Shown here one piece after another: positions 1 to 10,592 of a stretch of DNA of 64,000 nucleotides. Both the position numbers and the translations under genes were made by a program. The first letter of the stretch is position 1; each line of letters starts with the position of its first letter. The stretch is from Helichrysum umbraculigerum (taxonomy: Eukaryota > Streptophyta > Magnoliopsida > Asterales > Asteraceae), in the NCBI GenBank assembly GCA_949592205.1, contig CATIUR010000005.1:27979679-28043678 (forward strand). The letters are read 5' to 3'. The notes below the pieces were generated by a model, which had not been told where the DNA came from, made no database searches, and was given only the letters and a program-made list of their open reading frames with translations.

Positions 1-415
1 TAAACTTAGGATAATGTCATATATTCCAAATGATGAATTAATTTTATCATAAGTTTAATAGTGGCATATGTGATATTGATAATGTCATATATCACATATT
101 CCATTATTAAACTTAGGATAATGTCATATATGCCCAAATGATGAATTAATTTTATCTTAAGTTTAATAGTGGTATATGTGATATTGGTAATATATCCCAT
201 TATTAAACTTAGGATAATGTCATTTATTCCAAATGTAAAAATTAATTTTATCCTAAGTTTAATAGTGACATATGTGATATTGGTAATATCATATATCATA
301 TATTTCATTAATAAACTTAGGATAATGTCAAATTAATTTTATCCTAAGTTTAATAGTGGCAAATGTGATATTAATGTCATATATAATATATTTCATTATT
401 AAACTTAGAGTACTA
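1..415. repeat. Tandem array of ~88-108 bp units with internal inverted repeats
   Basis: The word TAAACTTAG recurs at 1, 108, 204, 312 and 400, giving spacings of 107, 96, 108 and 88 bp. Each unit carries the word and, about 40-60 bp later, its complement (TTATCCTAAGTTTAATAGTG), so each unit can fold back. No protein is encoded; the open frame on the minus strand is an AT-rich by-product of the repetition. The array may continue left of the window. Confidence 0.85.
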
Positions 416-570
416 CTATATATTTTTTTTTAAAGATACCTCTTTTTAATAAAAGACCGTTTGACAAGAAAACAATAGGCCTCTAATCAGGTCAACGGTT
501 GACCAAATCAAACCAACATAAGAATATGGAACCGTGTTAAGAATATAGAAACCCCTTGCTTTCTAAACAA

Positions 571-773
571 TAGGGGGTGTTTGAGGGAGCGTTAGTGGAG
601 GACTTTTTAGCTTTTGTGTTATCATAACGCAGAAAAGCTTTTTTTTAGTGTTTGGATTGAGGAGCTTTTCACTATTTTAAAGGGTTAAAAAGCTAAAAGC
701 TAAAAAGCCATGAATTTGGAGCTTCAAGCTAACGCAGAAGCTCAAATCCAAACGCCGCCCCAAACACCCTCTA
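571..773. mobile_element. MITE, ~203 bp with ~23-bp terminal inverted repeats
   Basis: The left end (571-593, beginning TAGGGGGTGTTTG) matches the complement of the right end (751-773, ending CAAACACCCTCTA) at about 20 of 23 positions. The interior is itself palindromic, with AAAAGCT and AGCTTTT words on the two sides. It is non-coding. The superfamily is uncertain: the GGGTGTTTG terminus is seen in hAT-like and Harbinger-like MITEs, and I find no clear target duplication. Confidence 0.7.
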
Positions 774-3339
774 GGTTTCCATTGTTTATCATTCCCGCGG
801 CAACTATAGTCCCAAAAAAATTTAAGTGTTTAATCCCAAAAAAAATCACCCGCCTAAACTTCCCAAAAGAATTTAAGCATATTATCCCCTAAATAATTCA
901 AATCCACTTAACTTGCCTTCCAAAAAAAAAAAAACAAAAATCCACGTAACTTCCTTCCTTAAATCTTTCTTTTAACTACATCCCCAAAATCAATTTCTCT
1001 ATAACCATAAAACTATTGCTGCTATTATAGTCAGACCACCACCACTTCCAGTAAGAGCCTGCCACTTACCACACCACAGTGTCTCTTTCTCTCCGCTGCA
1101 GAACCACCTCCATTGCGACACCATCATCCCTTCATCACCAATAGCGGTATTTTTTTATTTATAGGGTTTATAATGTTATGTAATTAAGTTTTAAAATTAT
1201 AATTTTTGTAGTCATATAATTGCTACTGTTATGCTCTAAAATATTTGGAATGTACGAATGTATTAGATTCATTTTTACCCATTGGAATGTATGAATTTGA
1301 TTGTGCGTTTTTAGATCTTGTAATTGGTTATGTAAGTTACTAGTTTCAACTCATGTAATTTCTCTTGAATGTAGTTAACTTTCAACGTTGTTGTAATGTA
1401 TGCCATTAAAACAACTAGTTAATTGAATATGTAAAAACTAGATTCCTAACATAAGTTTGACATGTGGTCTCCAGTTAGATGATTTTAGATTGCAAATGTG
1501 TTCTTTTTGTTATATTTGATTTGAATATAGTTTGCAAATGAACGAACATGTAAAAACTAGATTCCAAAACGAGATGTATGAACTTGTATATATTTTGTAT
1601 GTACATGTTCAACATATTGTTTTAGGATTTGATATGTATGTTGTATACGCTGTAAAATGTATGTAGTAACTTCTTTTATATCTGGTGAATTTTTTATACA
1701 TTTTCATATTGGTGTAGCTACTACATACATTAGATCACATGATCGGTGACCAAGAAAAGGAGTCAAAGCAAACTTTAAAAAAAAAAAAAAAAAACTCAGA
1801 GAGAATAAAACAGATTATGTAAGACAAGCCCAAAGACACCAATAGATTAAGCATAGCATATTGTCGGGGTCTATTATCCAACAGCACCATTTCGAATCCT
1901 TTGAGGTGGATCCCTTTAATTATTTACCATCTAAAATAAGTCATCCAGGAAGGCAAGTGATCTTAGGCAAGTTATGCTTATTTCTTTTATGGTCCATTTT
2001 ATCATGAACCATGCTAATTTATTTTGATTTCGATCACCAATATGACTGATACTTGTTTTGATGATAACTGATCATTTTTGCTCAGCAGCATACATAAGGG
2101 ATCAGAAGCTGGACCATTTTAAGTTGGGGCAGGGTGAACTGAGACTAATATATGAGGTTGTATGAATTGGTGGTTTCTCCATTGTGTGTCCTTTTCTATT
2201 ATTAATGTTATTCTAATGGAATAATAAAAAGTGCAATTTGGTTAAGGTGTGGCAGGAGCAGGGGGAGTGTCCATTTCTTATATCCAATACTGCTATTGGT
2301 TAAAACAACTTAGTTGTACATTACTTTGGTTTTCTCCTCTATTGTGAGTAAGATTACAACTTGTTTAGAAAATGTATTTTATGACTGATCATGTGGGCAT
2401 CCATTTTCTGGATAACAGTGAGGGTATTCAAATAGTGAGGGTATTCAAATTGAGTACACTGTTATGTTTTTGGCAATTCTATTTCCAGGGGCTCTAGTGG
2501 CTTTTAATCACGAGTTACTAGAAATGGTACCTTGAGTAGCTACATTTGGAATATATTGTGCTGGAATCTGGCTAATGTAGCGGTAAGCGAACGATACAAT
2601 ATAAATTACTCATCTCGAATTCGTCGACTGGTGAAACAATATAGTTAACTGTATGTAATCATTGCATTCCATTCTTGCAGCCGTGAGTAGTTTGTGCATT
2701 GAATTTCTTCCTTGTACCGTTGATCTTATATCCACTTTATTTGCGTGGTGAAGGTCTATGGTAATATTTTCTGGCTATATATACATTTCATAATTTGTTG
2801 TGACCCCAATTGAGTTTTTGCAAAGAGCAAGAACACTGAGGTACACATGTCGTAAGATAGACTTGAGGTGCAAAAGGGACAAGTGATTCGATGTTAAGAG
2901 CGGTATGGGTTGATGAAAGGCTTTATGCGAACTCAAAGTTAGATGGTATGGTACGGATATTTTTAGATGTATTTTGCTTTGTAGACGAATAAACTATGAT
3001 TTGTAGTATAAATATATGTATTTTTTTAGGAAGGTAGTATAGATATATGTATAAATTTTGTTTTTCTGGAGAAGCATTGTTAAACTGATCCATTATATTA
3101 GATTTGTGTATATAGTTTCTTTTGTTTGATGATGTACGATATACGGAAGCAGAATTAATATTTTGTAGAACAGGTCTTCTGAATTTATTTTGATAATCTA
3201 GATAAATACGAGCATCATGTTTTTTTATATAAAAAAATTTAATACAGACCTGTTACCAACTGGTCTTTTCGTATTTGGCAGAAATGTAATTAATTCGGGA
3301 GAAAAAGAATAGAGATCGGTTGTTATAAAAAGAACCGGT
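774..3339. other. No gene recognised (AT-rich intergenic DNA)
   Basis: This stretch is AT-rich with short poly-A runs (for example near 1775-1795). I see no long frame, no convincing splice structure, no RNA gene and no transposon coding domain. Part may be the interior of the CACTA element whose end lies at 3470. Confidence 0.6.
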
Positions 3340-3470
3340 TTCTATTCTCTTTATAAAGACTTGTTGTCAATAGGTTTCCTTACTTGAAACCTATAGCTAA
3401 AGAAACCTCTTGAATAAATGGTTTCTAAAGGGGTTTACAAAAGGTTTCTTAGTGCATTTTTTGTAGTAGT
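3340..3470 (+). mobile_element. 3' subterminal end of a CACTA (En/Spm) transposon
   Basis: The segment ends TTTTTTGTAGTAGTG at 3470, the complement of a CACTACTACAAAAAA terminus. The preceding ~120 bp contain about six copies of GGTTTCT/AGAAACC in both orientations, the kind of subterminal repeat that CACTA transposases bind. No matching 5' terminus was found to the left, so the partner end is either outside the window or decayed. Confidence 0.65.
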
Positions 3471-3559
3471 GGATAATGTCATATAACCATTTGACCATAC
3501 CATTTCTGCTTGCATATATTAAACTTTTTGGTCAAAATGACTTTAATATGCAAAAAGAT

Positions 3560-3640
3560 GTTGAGAGTGGGATTCGAACTTGGATCCCAACCCATCCATT
3601 TACAAAGAAACGTATTAACCAAGTGAGCTAAATGTTAGGT
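3560..3640 (-). repeat. tRNA-derived (SINE-like) pol III promoter remnant
   Basis: On the minus strand, TTAGCTCACTTGG (3619-3631) matches a tRNA A box and AGTTCGAATCCC (about 3569-3580) matches a B box, about 40 nt apart. The flanks do not fold into acceptor and D stems, so this is not a working tRNA gene. A tRNA-derived SINE fragment is the likelier origin; no poly-A tail or target duplication was identified. Confidence 0.45.
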
Positions 3641-3659
3641 CTGTTTACAAACCCAATAC

Positions 3660-4960
3660 TTTTTATATAACTATACATGCTAGCTTTTGGCAATCAAAAA
3701 CACGTACATAATAAGTTATGTGACCATTTGTACCGGATTTTGGCTACACTGAAATCATGTGTGACAAACTCGACTATATGATTTAGTCACATAAACAATT
3801 ACTTCATATAACATATAAAGTCTCGTGATTTAGACACACAAACTAACACTCAATGTAACTAATATCAAATTTAATGATAATCGTTTTTGCCCATTTTTTG
3901 CTCTAAATAATATCCACATGAATATTTCACAACGTGACTATTGTGAATATATTGGTCATAGATAATCATCTAAAATGTGGCCATAAACATCATTTAGATA
4001 CACATTTGTGATATGGTGTGACTATTATAAAGCCATATAGTCACATGATCATGCTAGAAATTAATGTGACTATACACATTAGCTTTTGGCATTCTAACAC
4101 ACACTAAACTTTAGACACACATATTAAGTTATGTGACCATATGTACCGGATTTTGGCTACACTGAAATCATGTGTGACAAATCCGAATACATGATTTAGT
4201 CACATAAACAATTACTTCATCTTACATATAAAGTCTCATGATTTAGACACACAAACTAACACTCAATGTGACTAATATCAAATTCAATGATAATCATTTT
4301 TGCCCATTTTTGCTTTAAATAATAGCCACATGAATATTTCACAACGTGACTGTTGTGAATATATTGTTCACATATAATCACCTAAAATGTGGCCATAAAC
4401 ATCATTTAGATACACATTTGTGATATGGTGTGGCTATTATAAAGCCATATAGTCACATGATGGTGCTAGAATGTACCGGATTTTGGCTACACTAAAATCA
4501 TGTGTGACAAATCCGAATACATGATTTAGTCACATAAACAATTACTTCATCTGAAATATAAAGTCTCATGATTTAGACACACAAAGTAACACTCAATGTG
4601 ACTAATATCAAATTTAATGAAAATCGTTTTTGCCCATTTTTGCTTTAAATAATGGCCACATGAATACTTCACAACGTGACTGTTGTGGATATATTGGTCA
4701 CATATAATCACTTAAAATGTGACCATAAACATCATTTAAATACACATTTATGATATGGCGTGGCTATTATAAAGCCATATAGTCACATGATCGTGCTAGA
4801 AATTAATGTGACTATACACATTAGCTATTGGCATTCTAACACACATTAAACTTTCGACACACATAATAAGTTATGTGACCATATGTACTGGATTTTGGCT
4901 ACACTGAAATCATATGTGACAAACTCGACTATATGTTTTGGTCACATAAACAATTACTTC
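3660..4960. repeat. Tandem array of ~413-bp units (about 3.2 copies)
   Basis: The landmark TAC(C/T)GGATTTTGGCTACACT occurs at 3731, 4144, 4474 and 4886, so the spacing is 413, 330 and 412 bp; the middle unit lacks about 83 bp. Units are AT-rich, contain many TGTGAC/GTCACA words and encode nothing. They lie between two CACTA-type ends and probably belong to the interior of the element ending at 5306. Confidence 0.85.
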
Positions 4961-5306
4961 ATGTGACCATATAATGGCATTTGGTCACAGTTTTCAAGTG
5001 TGTGACATATATTTGTCACGTTTTATGTGTATAACGTGACTAATGCTTCGAACTTACTCTTCATTCGTCACGCGTTTCAATTCATATGTGACTAAATAAT
5101 TAGCCAAAAAAATAGCAGTGCCCTTTAACTTCATAAATGTTCAAAGGTGTGGCAATACATTTCAGAATGGTCACACGATTGGAGTTCAGATGTGACTAAC
5201 TAATAACATCAATTTTATTTTTGTAACTTTAGTCACATAAATATTCGAATGTGTGACCATTTAATTTCGACTATGTGTGACCAAATCTCATTTTTGTACT
5301 AGTGGT
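4961..5306 (+). mobile_element. Terminal region of a second CACTA transposon
   Basis: The segment ends TTTTTGTACTAGTG at 5306, the complement of a CACTAGTACAAAAA terminus. In the preceding ~340 bp the word GTGAC, mostly as GTGTGACCA or ATGTGACTA, and its complement appear more than ten times, which is the subterminal repeat pattern of CACTA elements. The subterminal words differ from those of the end at 3470, so these are two families ending in the same orientation. No transposase is visible. Confidence 0.7.
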
Positions 5307-6241
5307 TATGAGAAGCTAGTGACATGGATATGGAGCATGCTTATGGTTAGAATATGCTTTTTTCTTTTGAATTGTTGTTTTGATGCCCAATTGTGTAAAT
5401 CGCCCAAACAAAGAGTTTTTGAATTAAATATGTTGATCAATATATAGTAGTTGACTTTGAAAGTCAAACTGAAATATGGTGTCTAGTGTATGTGGTTATA
5501 AAGTGTATGAAGTCATATGATTGGTTTGGTTTGGGTCAAAGTGGTGAAAAGTGATTTAGTGTCGAAAGTGATTGGTTGGTCAAATGTGAAGTTGACATAT
5601 AGTCAACAATGTTGTAAGAGTCAAACATGTGTGGTATTGGGTAATGTGGTGGTGTTATGTAGTAGATTTGGTAAAAGTGTCCAAATAGGCACTAAATGGG
5701 TCAAAGGAGTTCAATCGGGTTAGAATGTAGTCATGTAGGTTTGGTCAATGGTGTTAGACTTGTTTTGGTATGTTGAAAATGTGTGCAAAAAGTTAGAGTC
5801 AAAATGTTTATGGTTTGTGAATTAGGTTGTAGTCAAAAAGTGGTTAAAATGGTTGAAAAGAGGTTATACGTCCGTTTTCTTGTAAAACGTGTATTTTGGA
5901 AAATTGTAAAAAGGGAAAGTTTCGTATTGGCATTATGGAGGTGCCTGCTAATTTTCAAGGTCTAACTCAAAACGGTTTAAAAGTTATGCGGGTTTGAATT
6001 TGGTCAAAAATTGGAGTCTGTTACCACTAGAACATGCTTGTTCTAGCCTAAAACAAGCTTGTTCTAGCTAAAACAAGGTTGTTTTACCTACCTGTACTAC
6101 ATGGCTGGTAATTTGCATACCCCGTTGTCTTGTTTTGTGTCAAAATGTAAAGATGAGAATACGGTATCAAATATACGAGATGTGGGACCGAGCTGTGGGA
6201 ACCGAAAAATAAAAAAATCTTTCGAGTTTTGGGGCGTTTCA
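5307..6241 (-). repeat. LTR fragment of the TGAAACGCC family, minus orientation
   Basis: Read on the minus strand the block starts TGAAACGCCCC at 6241, where similarity to the Tekay-like LTR on its right breaks off abruptly. It is a diverged inverted copy of 58968-59760: 5370-5625 and 59460-59715 align almost throughout. The simplest reading is a 5' LTR start of a minus-strand element inserted into the neighbouring LTR, later interrupted at 5306 by the CACTA element. The frames of 60-68 codons inside it are not genes. Confidence 0.65.
6026..6084. repeat. Short tandem palindromic words
   Basis: Three related blocks (CTAGAACATGCTTGTTCTAG, AAACAAGCTTGTTCTAG and AAACAAGGTTGTTTT) follow one another; each is a near palindrome around AAGCTTGTT or a variant. 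They lie inside the LTR fragment and could form small hairpins. Confidence 0.7.
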
Positions 6242-8384
6242 TCTACACTCGTCTACCCAAATGCTAATACGTTCGTTTGACCAGTTAGTGCTTGTTAACC
6301 CGGATGAGGATTGTCAATCCTATATGATATCATACACTAACATTCACGCTACAGATGTATTACCAAACTATGTTGTGGAGGGCTTTAAATTGATTAGTTG
6401 AAAACAACTCATGTAGTATTTGATTTGATTGTACTTGCATTCACATGTAAATAAGTCGAGCAATGTATCACACCCCTGATGAAAACAGTAAAGTAGGGGC
6501 TATGAGACTCACCTGAGTCTTGATGGGTTTAATTTAATAAACTTGATTTGATTTGCCGAGTATTGATGTTCGAAGACTTGTAACCTAAGGGTGTCCACGA
6601 CACGCGATGGTTATAAACGTGAGTAGATATCTATAAAGACTACCTTTATAGTTGTTTGTCCAACTAGAATGTCCAAATTACTACGATTTGGTTGATTTGT
6701 TTGAGTTTTGAAAACGTGTACGACCCGTTGGTGATTGTTTGTAATAATAATAATCTCAACATTATCATTATGATTTTGAAGCGTTATACTTAAAAGTGTG
6801 TCCCAAAGTGTTTTAGAAGTCGTATCGTATAAGTGTTTGAGGTTATATGAGTTTGACACTTAGTGTGAAAAAGAGTTGCAACCTTTCTGTTATTAGCGTC
6901 ACTTATAGCGGCACTTAGGGTTTAGGCGACACTCAGGAAGTGTCGCATAAAATGGCAATTTCTGACGTAGTGGCGTCACTTGTAGAAGTGACGCACAATA
7001 GGCGACACTTAAGGAAGTGTCGGGTGTCAGTGACGGTATCAGGGTTATACGTCATTAGGGCGAGTGTCGTATGAAATCAGATTTCAATTATAGGCGACAC
7101 TTAAACAAGTGCCGCTAGGAGTGCCGGTTCGGAGTGTCGGGTATTGAATTTGCGTCACTTAGGCAGTGACGGGAAAAGAGGGCTTTTTGCGGCACTTAGG
7201 AAAGTGACGCAAAATTAGGGCTTTTTAGCGACACTTAATGCGTCACTTAAGGAAGTAACGCATCATTGGATCTGGCCGTGCGTCACTGGCGACTGGTCGA
7301 TTTCCAAAGTTGTCGAAAACGTGTTTAACGACCACCATAGGGTCTGATTCTTTTACCGAACCCTTGTTCTGGTTCATTGAGCTTATAAAAACTATTACTT
7401 CGTGTCGAGTGTCGTTTTAGGTGTCGTTTTCACTTTTCACAAAATGATCAAAATCGAACTTTTCTGACAATGTTCCGAAAACAAGTTTCAAACATAGATT
7501 TGGACACTACAAAGCTAGAGGAACAACATACTACTAAAATAATTCAAAATCTAGAAGTTTTTCGAAAGTGTCGGAAATCTTACAAGTTAACGCGAGGAAA
7601 ATCCGAAAAGATAGAAATGTAGATCTTGGCGTCGTGGTTCTATTTCTCCAAATGAGTGAAGTGATTTGATGAGTTTTGGTGGTGGTTTTGGTGGTGGTTT
7701 TTGGTGGTTAAAGGGTGGTGGTGGTGTGGTGGTTTTGAGAAAGAGATGAGAGAGTGAGAGAGAATATGGTGTATGTGTGTGTTTGTGTGAGATGTAACAA
7801 ATGAGGTGAGGGGGGTGAGGTCCCTCACCTTGGGCCGGTTTTCAGGGGCCCCACTGAGGTGTGTGTCTCCAATTTTTGATCTCCTGTATACATGCTCCGT
7901 GCGGTATTCGTTTCCCCGGTCGTTTAAACGTTTAACTAATTATTTAATATGTTTAAATATACGTTTTAAAATACAAATAATTACTTGACATTTTTGTTGA
8001 ACTATTTCATCAAATACTTAATATTTGAGTTATAAAATATAACTTATCTTTATTTTGATTGTTTGCTCGTTTAATATTTTAAATCGCGTGGATGTTAATT
8101 GTACGATACGAATTGTGTACGAAATATTATAAAAATAATATTTTGGATATAATAGCGTTATTAAATAATGTTATATTATTTAATAGAATTGTTCACCAAC
8201 GTCCGTATTAAATTGAATCGAATTACATTCGATTTGAATTGCGTACGATTTAATCAAATCGCATAATTGTATATATTCAACGATATATATTATTTGATAC
8301 ACAAATTAGCCTAACACAGAACTAATTACATGTATTATAATTGATTAGGCACTAATTACTAGTCCTAATTTGACAGGTGTCACA
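6242..8384 (-). repeat. 3' LTR of the old Tekay-like element, truncated
   Basis: On the minus strand it starts TGTGACACCTGTCAAATTAG at 8384, directly after the polypurine tract, and runs to 6242. It aligns with 34503-32405 of the 5' LTR. The last ~500 bp of the LTR (the counterpart of 31902-32404) are missing because another LTR element abuts at 6241. Confidence 0.85.
6895..7292. repeat. Cluster of short inverted words GCGACACTT / GCGTCACTT in the LTR
   Basis: Over ~400 bp the words GCGACACTTA, AAGTGTCG, GCGTCACTT and AAGTGACGC repeat more than fifteen times in both orientations, often as close inverted pairs (for example GCGACACTCAGGAAGTGTCGC near 6923-6943). The same cluster is at 33060-33446 in the other LTR. 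It is non-coding, and the pairs could form short RNA or DNA hairpins. Confidence 0.8.
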
Positions 8385-8397
8385 TTCTCCCCCTATT
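8385..8397 (-). other. Polypurine tract of the old Tekay-like element
   Basis: On the minus strand the tract AATAGGGGGAGAA lies immediately upstream of the 3' LTR start TGTGACA and just after the end of the chromodomain. It is the usual primer for plus-strand synthesis in Ty3 elements. Confidence 0.75.
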
Positions 8398-8418
8398 AGA
8401 AGAATTTCGTCCCGAAAT

Positions 8419-9390
8419 TTAGTTTGAGGTCGCGTTTGAAGTAGCTTCAGCGAATAACTGAGGATACTTGAGTCGCATCTGGTCTTCCCGTTCCCAAGTG
8501 AATTCCGGTCCATGCTGCGAATTCCACCTGACCTTTACGATGGGAATACGACTTTGTTTGAGTTGTTTGACCTCACGGTCCATGATTTCGACGGGTTCTT
8601 CAACAAAGTGAAGCTTGTCGTCAATACGAATTTCATCTAGTGGAATAAGAAGTGTCTCATCAGACACGCATTTCTTCAAGTTAGAAATGTGAAATGTGGG
8701 GTGCACGCTGCTGAGTTCGGGTGGCAGCTGCAATCGATATGTCACTAGACCAATCCTCCTGAGGATTTCAAAAGGTCCAATGTATCTAGGATTTAGTTTT
8801 CCGCGTTTGCGAAACGAATGACACCTTTCCAAGGTGAAACTTTGAGTAGTACTCGATCCCCAACCTGAAATTCGAGTGGTTTGCGTCTCACGTCAGCATA
8901 ACTTTTCTGACGATCACGTGCAGCTTTGAGTTTGTTTTGGATACCAACGATTTTCTCGGTGGTTTCATGAATGATTTCCGGACCAGTGAGTTGGCTATCT
9001 CCCACTTCGGTCCAACAAATAGGTGAGCGACACTTATGACCGTACAATACCTCGAAAGGTGCAGCCTTAATGTTGGTATGATAACTGTTGTTGTACGAAA
9101 ACTCACACAATGGTAGATGTTTTTTCCAGTTTACACCGAAGTCAACTACGCAAGCTCGTAGCATGTCTTTCAGTGTTTGAATCGTTCGTTCACTTTGGCC
9201 GTCAGTTTGAGGGTGGTATGTAGTACTCATATTAAGACGGGTACCCAACGATTTCTGAAGTGATTGCCAAAAGTGAGATGTGAAACGACTATCTCTGTCA
9301 GAGATGATCGAAATGGGAACGCCGTGTCGGGATACAATTTCCTTGAGATAGATTCGAGTGAGGCGTTCCATTTTGTCGGTTTCCTTGATC
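8419..9390 (-). pseudogene. Integrase core and chromodomain, 3' part of the old gag-pol
   Basis: Translated on the minus strand this region gives the integrase core from the residues after its first catalytic Asp onward: IISDRDSRF holds the second Asp and GQSERTIQ the Glu, 36 residues apart as in DX35E. A C-terminal chromodomain-like block follows (EFTWEREDQMRLKYPQLF). A frameshift near 8800-8830 separates the two frames. The 5' continuation of this gene lies 10.5 kb away at 19850-23260, because the young Ty3 element has inserted here and about 65 bp were lost. It is non-functional. Confidence 0.85.
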
Positions 9391-9430
9391 AAACATTACG
9401 GACGTAATTCGATTCAAACATTACGGACGT
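9389..9430. other. Rearranged insertion junction with templated filler
   Basis: The 16-bp word CAAACATTACGGACGT occurs twice, at 9390-9405 and 9415-9430, separated by AATTCGATT. In the intact 3' LTR it occurs once, at 17491-17506. The first copy sits between the host integrase sequence and the first base of the truncated 5' LTR and looks like filler copied from the LTR. The first ~157 bp of the LTR (17324-17480) are absent here, as are about 65 bp of the target gene. Confidence 0.8.
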
Positions 9431-10097
9431 TGGTGAAACATTTTGTTTAATAACGCGATCATTTTTCAAATATTGTTTTGAATACATTTCAAGTAGGTAA
9501 TGTATCGTACAAATAAACGTCAACACAATTAAAATATTAAACGCACAATTTAAATTCAAATATAAACAAACTGTTAAAGATTTGATAAAAATGATGTTAT
9601 TAAATTATCTAACAAAGATTAGTATTTTTAAATGAATAATTACGCGAAAAATAAATATTTAACGCTTAAACAACGGAGAAAACGAACGCCGCACGGGGCA
9701 CGGAGACGGAGGCTGAAAATGGGAGGTTAAACCTCCCACCTCCTTTCTTTTTCCTCATTTTCTCCATCTCTTTCTCTTTCTTCTCTTTCTTTTCTCTCAA
9801 TTAACAAAACCACCACCACCTTACAAAATCACAAAATAACATCACGAAACGACGCCGAATCATACCACTCCTTTGGAATAAAAGAACCACCGCGTTACGA
9901 TCTACAACTTCATCTTTCCGGATTTTCATTTCGCCATTTCGTAAGTTTCCGACAAAACCCGAAACTCTCCGTTTTTACTCATTTTTACGTTTTTATAGTT
10001 TATATATGCTTAAAATGTCCAAAAATGGGTTGGGTAAAAGATTTGGACCAAACGGAAGCTTTCCGACCGATTTTCCGGCCACCAACCTCCGATCAGA

Positions 10098-10354
10098 CCG
10101 TAACGTCGCAGAGACGCTGGGCTCTCTGCGACGTAGTCAAAAACGTCGCAATACCCTCACAACGTCGCATATAGCGACGTCATCCCCAACGTCGCATTGA
10201 CTTGCGAACGTCGCACTTAGCGACGCAAACCCTTACGTCGCAGAAATCAACAGCGTCGCTATGTACAACGTCGCATTAAATTGCGAAAGTCGCACATAGC
10301 GACGTCATGCTCAACGTCGCAGTCAGGATCTGCGACGTCGCACCCAACGTCGCA
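10098..10354. repeat. Cluster of ACGTCGCA / TGCGACGT words in the LTR
   Basis: In ~255 bp the words AACGTCGCA, TGCGACGT and AGCGACGT recur about twenty times in both orientations. The cluster is copied at 18174-18430 in the 3' LTR. It lies in roughly the same part of the LTR as the GCGACACTT/GCGTCACTT cluster of the old element but uses a different word. Each unit contains the ACGT core that plant bZIP factors bind; no function is shown. Confidence 0.85.
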
Positions 10355-10507
10355 CAAACCAGAACCTCAAAAACACAGATTTTTACTAAGTGTCGAGACT
10401 CGAAATTTATCACTCGATTTTACCCAAATTCAGATCCCAGATGCGTTTTTCACCAAAGCAATATAGTAGAAATAAAAATTTTCCAAGCTGACCTGGCAGC
10501 TCGACCC

Positions 10508-10592
10508 CAGCCAGGGGCTCTGCCCCTTGGACCCCGCCAGGGGCTGCCGCCCCTTGGACCCCGCTAACCAGGGGCGCTGCCCCCGGACCCCC
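10508..10592. repeat. GC-rich tandem repeat, ~26 bp x 3, in the LTR
   Basis: The motif CCAGGGGCTCTGCCCCTTGG with a following ACCCCG recurs about three times with small changes. Its GGGGC/GCCCC halves are complementary, so each unit can form a hairpin. An identical block is at 18584-18668. GC content is far above the surrounding AT-rich LTR. Confidence 0.85.

Noticed and set aside
2617..2628. GAATTCGTCGAC, resembling an EcoRI-SalI cloning linker
   Set aside because: No vector sequence around it; a chance 12-bp match in plant-like DNA is the simpler reading.
3560..3640. Functional tRNA gene
   Set aside because: A and B boxes are present, but acceptor and D stems cannot be formed.
6895..7292. 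Regular short repeats looked at as a possible CRISPR array
   Set aside because: Words occur in both orientations with irregular spacing inside a plant LTR; no constant repeat-spacer structure.
10307..10567. Frames of 60-86 codons in the LTRs of the young element (also 18383-18643)
   Set aside because: They are built from the ACGTCGCA cluster and the GC-rich repeat, occur in several overlapping frames on both strands, and have no domain.
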